Below, in pieces: positions 26,560 through 33,844 of a stretch of 64,000 bases of DNA. Both the position numbers and the translations under genes were made by a program. Position 1 is the stretch's first letter; every line of letters starts with the position of its first letter. The notes under the pieces were generated by a model, which saw only the letters and a program-made list of their open reading frames with translations, had not been told where the DNA came from and ran no database searches. Origin of the DNA: Pleomorphomonas sp. NRK KF1. Its GTDB lineage: Bacteria; Pseudomonadota; Alphaproteobacteria; Rhizobiales; Pleomorphomonadaceae. The DNA is taken from assembly GCF_023721755.1 (NCBI RefSeq), contig NZ_JAMDLH010000002.1, positions 124,001 to 188,000 of the forward strand. Reading direction: 5' to 3'.

Positions 26560-26954
26560 TGTTCGCGCGTCTCCTCGGCATTGATGTGTCCCGGATCAAG
26601 CGGCGCGGCGGCATTGCCGTCGTTGCCGCGATGATCGCGGCCTTGATGGCGATGCTGGCGATCGGGTTCGCCGCCCTTGCCGGGCATATCGCGCTTTCGA
26701 GGCACTTCGATCCGGAGGTTGCCGCGTTGATCGTAGCCGGCTCGTTGATGGTCTTGGCCCTCATCGCGCTTCTTGTCGCGCGACAGGTGCTCCATAGAAC
26801 GCAGCGAGAGCTAAGGTCGGCCGTTGCCTCCAGCGCAGCGGTTGCCTTCGTTCCGACCGCAGCGTCCATGGCCGCGAAACACACCAGGCTGGCTTCGGTC
26901 GTCGGTGTGGCAGCCATTGGATTCTGGCTGGCGCGCAACGCCTTCCGCCGCTGA
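26556..26954 (+). CDS. Holin-X-like (Phage_holin_3_6) small membrane protein
   Basis: This 132-residue protein has two adjacent membrane segments (about residues 22-45 and 55-74), a basic/amphipathic linker and a final hydrophobic stretch (VVGVAAIGFWLARNAF). The pattern fits the Actinobacterial Holin-X family, often next to DUF883/YqjD-like proteins in Proteobacteria (YqjE-like). ATG 26556 overlaps the previous stop, so both are translated together from the EcfG promoter. Despite the name there is no prophage context; it is probably an envelope stress protein. Confidence 0.75.
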   Translation: MMFARLLGIDVSRIKRRGGIAVVAAMIAALMAMLAIGFAALAGHIALSRHFDPEVAALIVAGSLMVLALIALLVARQVLHRTQRELRSAVASSAAVAFVPTAASMAAKHTRLASVVGVAAIGFWLARNAFRR

Positions 26955-26968
26955 AGAGTTGGCTGGCG

Positions 26969-28024
26969 TCAGCCGAGCGGAAACTCGATACAGACCGAGG
27001 TGCCGGGGGCGAGCTCCGAGTAGGAGACCTCGGCATCGAGATTGCGCGCCATGGCCCGCAGAACCTTGGAACCGATGCCCGTTCCTTGCGCCGGTCCGGT
27101 ACCGTCGAACCCGATACCGTCGTCATCGACGCAAACTTGCAGCCGACCATTCTCGGACTTGCGGGAATGTACTCGGATTTCTCCGCTGGTATCCGGCGGA
27201 TAGGCATACTTGAAGGCGTTGGTCACCAGTTCTCCGACCATGACTCCCAGCGTTACCGCCTTGTCGGTGGGAAGGGCGATGGGGACGAGATCCGTCTTGA
27301 CCATGCGGAGAGCGCCGTTACCTGCGAGCGACGCCGAAAGCTCGCCGACCAGGTGGCGAAGATAGGCCCCTATGTCGACCTCGCCAATGTTGTCCGACGT
27401 GTAGAGGTGGCGATGAACGCCGGCAACCGCCGAAATGCGGCTCTGCGTCTCTTCAAGGGCGTGGCGGGCATGCGGATCGCTGACGGCGGCGGCCTGCATG
27501 CGCACCATGGCGGCAACCAGTCCCAACGAGTTGGCAACGCGATGGTTGACTTCCTTCAGCAGCATCTCGGCGCGATCTCTCGCCTCCCGGATGAGCTGCT
27601 GATCGCGCTCTCTGGCGTTCTTCAGCCGCCAGCGTTCGTACGCCTGCTCCAGAGCCGCGATCAGGAGATCGAAAAACTCCCGCGATGCATCCTTGATCAC
27701 ATAGTCGTCGGCCCCCTGCTTGAGAGCCTCGATGGCCAGCCGGGCGTCCATGGAACCGGTGACGTAGACGACCGGGGGGCGATCACTTCGCGGCCCCATG
27801 CGGGCGAGAATGTCGAGACCGGTCTCGGCGGCAAGCGTGTGATCGAGGGCGATGATGTGTATGCCGCCCTCCTCAACGATCTTCACCGCTTCATCGCCGG
27901 TCGTGACATGGACCGTCTCGTGGCCCCGCCGGGCCAGAGCCTTGCGGACCAGCGCGGCAAGGGCGAGATCGTCCTCGACGTGCAGAACCCTGATCGACTC
28001 CTTGAGATCGGTACCGTAGGGCAT
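26969..28024 (-). CDS. Hybrid receiver - HisKA_2/HWE-like histidine kinase
   Basis: This 351-residue soluble protein begins with a receiver domain (residues about 10-125: acidic pair in VLHVEDD, phosphoacceptor in IIALDHTLA, Lys/Asp in YVIKD) and continues as a HisKA_2 kinase (about 150-350). The phosphoacceptor helix is LLKEVNHRVANSLGLVAAMV, the N-box GELVTNAFKYAYP keeps its Asn, and both Gly boxes (DDDGIGFD, GTGIGSKVL) are present, so it should be catalytically active. It is last in a minus-strand operon after a CHASE3 kinase and a single-domain receiver. As an intact HisKA_2 enzyme near phyR it is a good candidate for phosphorylating PhyR. Confidence 0.88.
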   Translation of the reverse strand: MPYGTDLKESIRVLHVEDDLALAALVRKALARRGHETVHVTTGDEAVKIVEEGGIHIIALDHTLAAETGLDILARMGPRSDRPPVVYVTGSMDARLAIEALKQGADDYVIKDASREFFDLLIAALEQAYERWRLKNARERDQQLIREARDRAEMLLKEVNHRVANSLGLVAAMVRMQAAAVSDPHARHALEETQSRISAVAGVHRHLYTSDNIGEVDIGAYLRHLVGELSASLAGNGALRMVKTDLVPIALPTDKAVTLGVMVGELVTNAFKYAYPPDTSGEIRVHSRKSENGRLQVCVDDDGIGFDGTGPAQGTGIGSKVLRAMARNLDAEVSYSELAPGTSVCIEFPLG

Positions 28025-28471
28025 TCAGTCCAGCTCCGGAATCTGCATCACGGACAGGAACAGACCTAACTGGCGGATGGCATTGGCGAAGCTCTCGTAA
28101 TTGAGAGGCTTGGTAATGTAGACGTTGGCGCCTAGGTCGTAACAGCGCTGAATCTCGCGCGCGTCATCGGTGGTCGTCAGAACGATGACCGGCGTCCGTC
28201 GCGTGTGCTCGTTGGCCTTCAGGCGAGCAAGAATGTCGATGCCGGTCATGTCCGGAAGATTGAGGTCGAGCAGCACAAGCGAGGGCCGCCCGATGGCCGC
28301 GCGGCCCGATCCGTCCGAGCCGAGCAGATAATTGACGCCGCTGGTACCATCCCGGAATGAGATGATCTCATTGGTGACGCCGGCGCGACGAATGTTCTTC
28401 TCTATGAGACGGGCATGTCCCTCGTCGTCCTCGATCATGATGATCGCCACTGGCTTCGGGTCTTTGGTCAC
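28025..28471 (-). CDS. Single-domain response regulator (Rcp1-like)
   Basis: This 148-residue receiver has the acidic pocket MIEDDEGH, phosphoacceptor Asp in LVLLDLNLPDM, Thr in VLTTTDD and Lys in ITKPLNYESF, with no output domain. It resembles the phytochrome-associated Rcp1 receivers. It is followed immediately by the hybrid kinase gene and overlaps the CHASE3 kinase gene by 4 bp, suggesting that it relays phosphate between the two kinases. Confidence 0.9.
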   Translation of the reverse strand: MTKDPKPVAIIMIEDDEGHARLIEKNIRRAGVTNEIISFRDGTSGVNYLLGSDGSGRAAIGRPSLVLLDLNLPDMTGIDILARLKANEHTRRTPVIVLTTTDDAREIQRCYDLGANVYITKPLNYESFANAIRQLGLFLSVMQIPELD

Positions 28472-29976
28472 GCTTCGTTTCTCCCCATACGCAATACAAG
28501 GTCCCGGGCGATCGTCACGATGAACGTCGTCCCCGTCTCGCCGTCGCTCTTGACGGAGACATCGCCGCCGAGGCGACGAGCAAGCATGCGGGTGTGCGCC
28601 AAGCCAATGCCGTCTCCCGGCTTGTCTTGGGCTCCCGCGCGCCGGAATAACTCGAAAATGCGCTCGAAATCAGTCTCGGCGATGCCGCGGCCATTGTCTT
28701 CCACCTCGAACACCGCCGATCCGCGCTCAAGGCGACCGCGTACAGTGATTTGTCCTGGGCGTCCATCCTTCAGATATTTGGTCGCATTGTCGAGCAGGTT
28801 CGTGAACACCTGCTGCAGGGCCGAACGGTCCGAAACGACGTCCGGCAAGCGGCCTTCGATGTGAACTTCGGCCCCTGCTTCGGCAAAGCGCTGGCGGATG
28901 GAGTCGATGCATTCGGAAACGAGGCTCTGCGTGTCCAACGGGATCGGCTCAAGCACCCGTCGGCCGGCGCGGGACAGCTTCAAAATCTCGTTGATGAGGC
29001 TGTCCATGCGCTTCATCGAGGAGCGTATAAAGCCAAGCGCCTCCGGAATGTCCTCGTCGACGGCAAGAAGCGCGTCGGCTTGGTCGGGATCGTTGGCCTC
29101 TTCGCCGGTTTTCCGAACATAAGTGGTGAGACGCTCCGTGGCGGACTCGAGCTCGGAGGTGAAGCCCATGATGTTGACGAGCGGAGCCCTGAGATCGTGG
29201 CTGACGATATAGGCGTAACGCTGCAGCTCGTCGTTGGTGCGCATCACCGCCTCGGTGCGCTCCCGGACGCGCGATTCCAGTTCCTGGTTGATCTCGATGA
29301 GCTCCTGGCGCGCCTCGTCGATCTGCCTGAGGTGGCGGATCATGATCATGGTGGCGCCGGCCGTCAGCACCACGATCATGGCGACGCCGAGACTGATCAT
29401 GGTTCGCAGCATCGTCGCGGTCTCACGCATGGCAGCGGCGCGGGCGATGCGAACGGCTATGGCAATCTCGCGAATGGCCTCGGCTTTCCCGCGGATCTCG
29501 TCCATCAGCACGCGCCCCTGGTCGGAGGCGATGACCACCCGCAGTTCGTCGACATTTCCGGCCCGGAACTCGGCCAGGTTGTGACCGACAAGGTCCATCT
29601 TTTCCTGTCCGAGCCTGATCAGCTCCTCCACGGGCTCGGGCGCAATCGCCTTGCCTTCGTCGACCTCGGCTGCTCGCAGCCTAAGGTCGGCAACGTCCTT
29701 GGCAAACTGCGTGAGAGCTTTCTCGTAGGGCTCCAGATAGGCTTCGTTGCTCGTGATGATGAAACCGCGCTGCGCGGTCTCGGCGTCGACAAGATCGGAA
29801 ATGAACTCCAGAATGAGGCGGTCGACCCGGGCCGCTCTGAGCGACTCCGTTCCATGCAGCTGAGAGCGGGAGGAAAAAATGAAAGCGGCCGAGACGATCA
29901 TCAGCAAGACGACCGCCCCGCCCGCCAGGAGCAGAAGACTATAGCCGACGAACCGGCCGGCACCCCATCTCAGCAT
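28468..29976 (-). CDS. CHASE3-domain membrane histidine kinase
   Basis: This 502-residue sensor has a membrane segment (about residues 9-32), a periplasmic CHASE3 domain (about 40-180, AETAQRGFIITSNEAYLEPY), a second membrane segment (about 192-212), a coiled coil, a HisKA domain with YIVSHDLRAPLVNIMGF, and a complete HATPase domain (NLLDNATKYL, VEDNGRGIAE, GDGIGLAHTRML). CHASE3 is an extracellular sensor domain of unknown ligand. It is the first gene of a three-gene operon, with GGGGGAAG before ATG 29976. No EcfG motif was found in the 121 bp upstream. Confidence 0.9.
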   Translation of the reverse strand: MLRWGAGRFVGYSLLLLAGGAVVLLMIVSAAFIFSSRSQLHGTESLRAARVDRLILEFISDLVDAETAQRGFIITSNEAYLEPYEKALTQFAKDVADLRLRAAEVDEGKAIAPEPVEELIRLGQEKMDLVGHNLAEFRAGNVDELRVVIASDQGRVLMDEIRGKAEAIREIAIAVRIARAAAMRETATMLRTMISLGVAMIVVLTAGATMIMIRHLRQIDEARQELIEINQELESRVRERTEAVMRTNDELQRYAYIVSHDLRAPLVNIMGFTSELESATERLTTYVRKTGEEANDPDQADALLAVDEDIPEALGFIRSSMKRMDSLINEILKLSRAGRRVLEPIPLDTQSLVSECIDSIRQRFAEAGAEVHIEGRLPDVVSDRSALQQVFTNLLDNATKYLKDGRPGQITVRGRLERGSAVFEVEDNGRGIAETDFERIFELFRRAGAQDKPGDGIGLAHTRMLARRLGGDVSVKSDGETGTTFIVTIARDLVLRMGRNEA

Positions 29977-30097
29977 ATGTCAGCTTCCCCCCATTCGCGC
30001 TGAACCCGCCGATGCATACTGCCTGCGAACCGGGAAACCACAAGTTCCATTCTTGCGGTCGCTCATTCGCAGGAGACAGGAACACTGGAACAAGCCG

Positions 30098-30259
30098 TTA
30101 GGCCTGGAGCAATTGGAAGACGAAGCTTACTACGAACAGGATGAGGAACAGACCGAACAGAACCCTGGCAACTCCCGCCGAGGCGGCGGCGATACCGGAA
30201 AAACCGAAGACGGCGGCGATCAGGGCGACAACAAGAAAGATGAGGGACCAGTAAAGCAT
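30098..30259 (-). CDS. DUF1328 (YtjA-like) small membrane protein
   Basis: This 53-residue protein has two hydrophobic helices ([20 protein letters not shown] and [18 protein letters not shown]) joined by a short Ala/Gly loop, the pattern and length of DUF1328/YtjA proteins. ATG 30257-30259 gives the conserved MLYWSL start. A perfect EcfG-type promoter lies 38 bp upstream. The function is unknown; homologues are commonly stress-induced. Confidence 0.88.
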   Translation of the reverse strand: MLYWSLIFLVVALIAAVFGFSGIAAASAGVARVLFGLFLILFVVSFVFQLLQA

Positions 30260-30296
30260 GACACGTAACTCCATCTGATGCGCTTTCGGATGAAAC

Positions 30297-30321
30297 AACG
30301 CGGGACCGCCGGGACGGTTCC
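30297..30321 (-). promoter_or_regulatory. EcfG-type promoter for the DUF1328 gene
   Basis: On the minus strand, GGAAC (30321-30317), 16-bp spacer, CGTT (30300-30297), with the start codon about 38 bp downstream. Confidence 0.85.
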
Positions 30322-30380
30322 TGAGATGCCGTACCGTTTCACTGCAATGATCACCGGGAGCATCGACTTCACGATTTGCA

Positions 30381-30405
30381 GGAACCGCCGACAGACTGGA
30401 GCGTT
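30381..30405 (+). promoter_or_regulatory. EcfG-type promoter for a 24-residue protein gene
   Basis: GGAAC (30381-30385), 16-bp spacer, CGTT (30402-30405) on the plus strand, 76 bp before ATG 30482. It is back to back with the DUF1328 promoter. Confidence 0.82.
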
Positions 30406-30481
30406 GTATTCTCCGAAGCCCCAGAGCGGTGATGGACCCCGGACTGGCGTTCCATTGTCACTCCAAATATGGAGCAGCAGC

Positions 30482-30556
30482 ATGCGTAGCATTCTTCTTT
30501 GGTTTCTCGGAGTCCCCATTCCGATCATCATTTTGATCGCTCTTTTCTTTCATTAA
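30482..30556 (+). CDS. 24-residue hydrophobic membrane peptide, stress-regulated
   Basis: A 25-codon open frame encodes a single hydrophobic helix that starts MRSILLWFLGVPIPIII and ends in His. A GGAGCAGC ribosome site precedes the ATG, an EcfG-type promoter lies 76 bp upstream and a strong terminator lies 52 bp downstream, so this is a self-contained transcription unit whose only sensible product is this peptide. Short peptides of this kind are seen, as far as I recall, in other Rhizobiales as conserved hypotheticals. Function is unknown; a role in the membrane under stress is an inference. Confidence 0.78.
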   Translation: MRSILLWFLGVPIPIIILIALFFH

Positions 30557-30607
30557 GACTGACGAACCAATCGGTGGACTCTTCTGAACTGGCCGATGTC
30601 ATCTTTT

Positions 30608-30638
30608 CCGCCGGTCCCTGAACGGGGCCGGCGGTTTT
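30608..30638 (+). terminator. Rho-independent terminator after the 24-residue gene
   Basis: Stem CCGCCGGTCCC (30608-30618), loop TGAAC, GGGGCCGGCGG (30624-30634), then TTTT. One G-T pair interrupts the 11-bp stem. Confidence 0.85.
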
Positions 30639-30678
30639 GCGCCTGCAGAGGCACCGCAGTCATTCGACGGAGAACACA

Positions 30679-31752
30679 ATGCGGCTTTTCTCATGTGATG
30701 CCTGCGGCAATACCGTGCATTTCGACAACCACGTCTGCGTGGCCTGCAACAGACGGATTGGGTACGTTTCCGAACGATCTCGAATGACGGCCCTCGAACC
30801 TTCCGGCGACGGCTGGATGTCTCATGCCAGTGGCGAGCGCTTCGTCCCTTGCGCCAATGCCGAGGTGGCCGCCTGCAACTGGCTGCTCCCGGCGGACCGG
30901 GCAGGACAACTATGCCCCGCCTGCCGGCACAACAGGACCATTCCCGCTCTCGACGGCGACAAGACGATCGAGGCCTTTCGCCGTATCGGGGCGGCCGAGC
31001 GCCACCTTTTCTATTCGCTACTCGCATGGAACCTGCCAGCACCGGACAAGACCGAGGATGCCGAAGCGGGCCTGGCTTTCGATTTCCTCGCCGACGACGT
31101 CGGGTCGGACGGCGTCGTCATCCCGGTCATGACCGGGCATGCCAAAGGGGTCATTACCCTGGCTATCGCCGAGACGGACGACGCCGCGCGAGAAGAGCGT
31201 CGTGTTCGCCTCCACGAACCATACCGAACCCTGCTCGGCCACTTTCGACACGAGATAGGACACTATTACTGGGATCGACTTGTTCGTGACGGCGGTCGCA
31301 CCGACGCCTTTCGTGCCTTGTTCGGCGACGAGCGGCAGCACTACGTCGAAGCGCTCGAGCGAAACTACCGCGACGGACCGCCGCCGGACTGGCAGAGCCG
31401 GTTTGTCAGTTCGTATGCCGCCTGCCATCCTTGGGAGGATTTCGCGGAAACCTTCGCCCACTACATTCACATGGTGGATGCGTTGGAAACGGCGCATGCC
31501 CTTGGCCTTGTGGTTTCCCCGCGCGTGGCAAGCCCCCAGCAGCTCGATCTTGAAGTCGACTTCTCGCCCTACCGACAGAAAGACTTTTCCGCGCTCGCCG
31601 CCGCCTGGCCGCCGCTCACCGTGGCGGTCAACGAGATCAACCGCTCACTGGGGCAGCGAGACTTCTACCCCTTCGTCCTCTCCCAAGACATCTTGTCGAA
31701 GTTGGAGTTCGTTCACGCGCTCATTTCATCGCAGGCCCGACGTTCCGCTTGA
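30679..31752 (+). CDS. Putative zinc-dependent metallopeptidase (Peptidase_Mx/PF15887-like)
   Basis: This 357-residue protein starts with a zinc-ribbon-like Cys pattern (CDACGNTVHFDNHVCVACN, residues about 5-23; further Cys at CPACRH about 89-94) and has the zinc-protease motif HEIGHYYWD near residue 191, with flanking helices typical of the putative zinc-binding metallopeptidase family. ATG 30679 follows GGAGAAC. There is no signal peptide, so it acts in the cytoplasm. It lies just after the terminator of the small-peptide gene and has no recognisable EcfG motif. Substrate is unknown. Confidence 0.8.
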   Translation: MRLFSCDACGNTVHFDNHVCVACNRRIGYVSERSRMTALEPSGDGWMSHASGERFVPCANAEVAACNWLLPADRAGQLCPACRHNRTIPALDGDKTIEAFRRIGAAERHLFYSLLAWNLPAPDKTEDAEAGLAFDFLADDVGSDGVVIPVMTGHAKGVITLAIAETDDAAREERRVRLHEPYRTLLGHFRHEIGHYYWDRLVRDGGRTDAFRALFGDERQHYVEALERNYRDGPPPDWQSRFVSSYAACHPWEDFAETFAHYIHMVDALETAHALGLVVSPRVASPQQLDLEVDFSPYRQKDFSALAAAWPPLTVAVNEINRSLGQRDFYPFVLSQDILSKLEFVHALISSQARRSA

Positions 31753-31806
31753 TCTGGACTCATCCAGCTCAAGCGGGTCTTGGCCCGCGCGAACGGAGGC
31801 AGCATT

Positions 31807-31836
31807 GAAAAAGCCCGGCTCCAAAGGAACCGGGCT
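31807..31836 (-). terminator. Terminator for the minus-strand small gene
   Basis: Read on the minus strand, AGCCCGG (31836-31830), a partly paired inner part around TCCTTTGGA, CCGGGCT (31818-31812), then TTTTT. It lies 27 bp after the stop of the gene ending at 31864. Confidence 0.75.
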
Positions 31837-31863
31837 ACGGACAAGACTTTGGGGACACTGAAC

Positions 31864-32079
31864 TCATCCCCCGATTTTCCGATCGCGCGCTCGACGCGGA
31901 ACGATCTCGGCTGCCGGTAGTCGACGTCCACCGGCGGAAAGGGCGGCAATCAGCAGGATAACGGCGGCAATCAGCGGGGCCAACGCCAGGAACTGAGCCG
32001 CCAGGGTGGTTACTTCCGGACCGGTGATCGCCGGCAGGTGCGAAAGGGTGGTTTGCTCTGCGAGGGCAAGGGTGGCCAT
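31864..32079 (-). CDS. Small single-span membrane protein, unknown function
   Basis: This 71-residue open frame has one hydrophobic helix (about residues 28-50, TLAAQFLALAPLIAAVILLIAA) and a basic C-terminal tail rich in Arg. ATG 32079 has AGAGGA about 9 bases upstream; an in-frame GTG at 32100 is a less likely start. A terminator follows. No family was recognised. Its setting beside the stress island suggests, but does not prove, a stress-related role. Confidence 0.6.
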   Translation of the reverse strand: MATLALAEQTTLSHLPAITGPEVTTLAAQFLALAPLIAAVILLIAALSAGGRRLPAAEIVPRRARDRKIGG

Positions 32080-32172
32080 GGCTTGATCCTCTTCTTGCAC
32101 CAGCCGTCGAAGCCTTGAGGCCGACGGAGGTAGCTGTTGCGAAATGGGGACCAGCGAGGTTCTCGCTAGTGG

Positions 32173-32319
32173 TTACTTTCCTTCGACCGACACGCCACTC
32201 TCACCAATCGAGATCTCCACACCGTCCGGCTGCTTCTTCTCTTCATAGAGTTGATAACCGAGGACACCGACACCGGCGACAAGCAGAACAATGACGGCAA
32301 CAAGTATCTGACGGTTCAT
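32173..32319 (-). CDS. 48-residue membrane-anchored peptide, unknown function
   Basis: A 49-codon frame starts MNRQILVAVIVLLVAGVGVL (one N-terminal membrane helix) and continues as a short polar periplasmic tail (YEEKKQPDGVEISIGE). Upstream of ATG 32317-32319 is GGGGAGACGTC, a good ribosome site. The signal-anchor plus acidic tail looks like a real small protein; similar short proteins occur in Rhizobiales. It is too short for most gene finders. Confidence 0.65.
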   Translation of the reverse strand: MNRQILVAVIVLLVAGVGVLGYQLYEEKKQPDGVEISIGESGVSVEGK

Positions 32320-32530
32320 GACGTCTCCCCAGCTTGGCGCCGGGTCGAAATGCCCCGGCGTAACGACTGAAGCTCGGCAAGCGCCCGATCTTCACAGGAG
32401 AAACACTTCGAACGATCCGTTGGTTCCCTTCGTCGTGAAACATTCGCCGTATCCGTGTCGCATCTTCGGCATCGACGCTGACTTGAAACTGACCATCGCC
32501 TCTCGGGATCTGCGAACATCGGAGCCTAAA

Positions 32531-32576
32531 ACAAACTCATCCCGGCGCTCCTTTCGGAGTGCCGGGATGAGTTTGT
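32531..32576 (-). terminator. Long hairpin terminator of the ftr operon
   Basis: Two 21-base arms (32531-32551 and 32556-32576, one G-T pair) flank the loop TTTC. On the minus strand the hairpin is followed by TTTTAGG, so it terminates the iron uptake genes ending at 32600. The stretch 32320-32599 otherwise holds no convincing gene. Confidence 0.85.
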
Positions 32577-32599
32577 GACTATAGTGAAGAAGTTCGCCG

Positions 32600-33436
32600 T
32601 CAGGCGACTGCCGGCGCCGCAGATCGTTTCGGGCGCATGATCACCAACAGCACCAAGGCCCAGTAACCGACGAAGACCAGAACCTCCATCAGATTGGGCG
32701 TGGCTCTGTAGCCGGTCAGCGCGGAGATGAAGCCACCGGTGGCGTTGCCGTCGGACAGCAGCCAGCCGCTATCCCAAAGCCGGCGCGACAGACGCGGCAA
32801 GATCTCCAGGTCGATCAGTCCGTCGATGCCGGTCATCAGCAGCGCACAGGCAAGGAACAGCAACATCACCTCGGTGATGCGGAAGAACACCCGCCATGAC
32901 AAAACGCGGCTGCCGGCCTGCAGCAGCCCGTAGCTGAGAAGCGCCAGAACGAAACCGAACAGCCCCGCGCCGACACCCGACAGGAGATCACCGGCGGCTC
33001 CCGAAGACAGGATGCCGTAAAGGAAGATCACCGTTTCGCTGCCCTCGCGGGCGACAGCGACCAGCGCCAACACGAAGACGCCCCACCACGAGCGGCGGAT
33101 AACCGCGATGGAGAGCTGCTCCTCCAGATCTCGCTTCATCGAACGGCCGTGCTTGCGCATCCAGAACACCATCTGGAGGATAAGCGCGGCGGCGACCAGT
33201 ACGACGACCGTCGTGTAGGTGAGCTGCGCTTCCTCGGAAATGGCTTCGCCGAGCTGCACCAGCAGCATGGCCAGCAGGCCGGCAAAGGCAAGACCGGCGA
33301 CGACCCCACCCCACAGGAACATGCGGGCGCGACCGGTGTCGCGCGTCTCGGCGCGCAGCCATGCGTCCAGGATGCCGATGACCAGCAACGCCTCGACGCT
33401 CTCGCGCCAGACCACGAAGGCTATGGAGCCGAACAT
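32600..33436 (-). CDS. ftrC: FTR1/EfeU-type iron permease
   Basis: This 278-residue inner-membrane protein has about seven membrane segments and the two REXXE iron-translocation motifs of the FTR1 family, RESVE (residues 10-14) and REGSE (about 136-140). It takes ferric iron produced by the partner proteins across the membrane. It is the last gene of the minus-strand ftrABC group, 36 bp after the cupredoxin-like gene. Members of FtrABCD systems support ferrous iron uptake under mildly acidic or low-iron conditions in Brucella and Bordetella. Confidence 0.92.
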   Translation of the reverse strand: MFGSIAFVVWRESVEALLVIGILDAWLRAETRDTGRARMFLWGGVVAGLAFAGLLAMLLVQLGEAISEEAQLTYTTVVVLVAAALILQMVFWMRKHGRSMKRDLEEQLSIAVIRRSWWGVFVLALVAVAREGSETVIFLYGILSSGAAGDLLSGVGAGLFGFVLALLSYGLLQAGSRVLSWRVFFRITEVMLLFLACALLMTGIDGLIDLEILPRLSRRLWDSGWLLSDGNATGGFISALTGYRATPNLMEVLVFVGYWALVLLVIMRPKRSAAPAVA

Positions 33437-33472
33437 TGAGCTAGACCTCGTCTTGGCCCGTCACGCCACCGC

Positions 33473-33844
33473 TCACTTGGCGACAAGGATGGCGGGCGGT
33501 GCTTCCGGGTGGAAGTCGTCGAAGAAGGAGTATTCGCCCGGATCGAGATACTTGATCACCATGGACGTGGTGACGCCCGGCCCGATCACCTTCTCCTTGC
33601 GGAGCGGCACGCTCTCGAACTCGGCCGGCGTCTTGCCGAGATTGACAAGCTGCAGTTCAAAACGGGTATCGGCCGGCACTTCGATACGGCTAGGGGTCAT
33701 GGTGCCGTCGTTGAACTCGATACGGAACACCGGGTCGTCCTCGGCGGCGGCCGGAGCGGTCGCCGCGAGAACCACGAGCAGGCAACCGGCGGCCTGGCAA
33801 AGCCGCCGCCGGGGCGTCGTGCTGGAGATGGGCTCAGTAGCCAC
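33473..33844 (-). CDS. ftrB: Periplasmic cupredoxin-like iron-uptake protein
   Basis: This protein of about 123 residues has a signal peptide (QAAGCLLVVLAATAPAAA) and a small beta-sandwich domain of the cupredoxin-1/EfeO N-domain type (FRIEFNDGTMTPSRIEVPAD, PGEYSFFDDFHPEAPP). A GTG at 33844 is the chosen start and overlaps the ftrA stop by 11 bp. Classical copper ligands are not obvious. In FtrABCD systems the FtrB protein is thought to oxidise Fe(II) or hand iron to FtrC. Confidence 0.8.
   Translation of the reverse strand: MATEPISSTTPRRRLCQAAGCLLVVLAATAPAAAEDDPVFRIEFNDGTMTPSRIEVPADTRFELQLVNLGKTPAEFESVPLRKEKVIGPGVTTSMVIKYLDPGEYSFFDDFHPEAPPAILVAK

Noticed and set aside
26556-26954. Holin-like protein as a sign of a prophage
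   Set aside because: No lysis, integrase or structural phage genes nearby; the Holin-X family is common in bacterial stress loci beside DUF883 proteins.
30041-30099. GGAAC and GTTCC elements near the CHASE3 kinase as EcfG promoters
   Set aside because: The partner elements are 12 bp apart rather than 16-17, so the spacing does not fit.
32320-32578. Small plus-strand open frame of 86 codons
   Set aside because: It has no ribosome site, runs through the ftr terminator hairpin and has no protein-like pattern.
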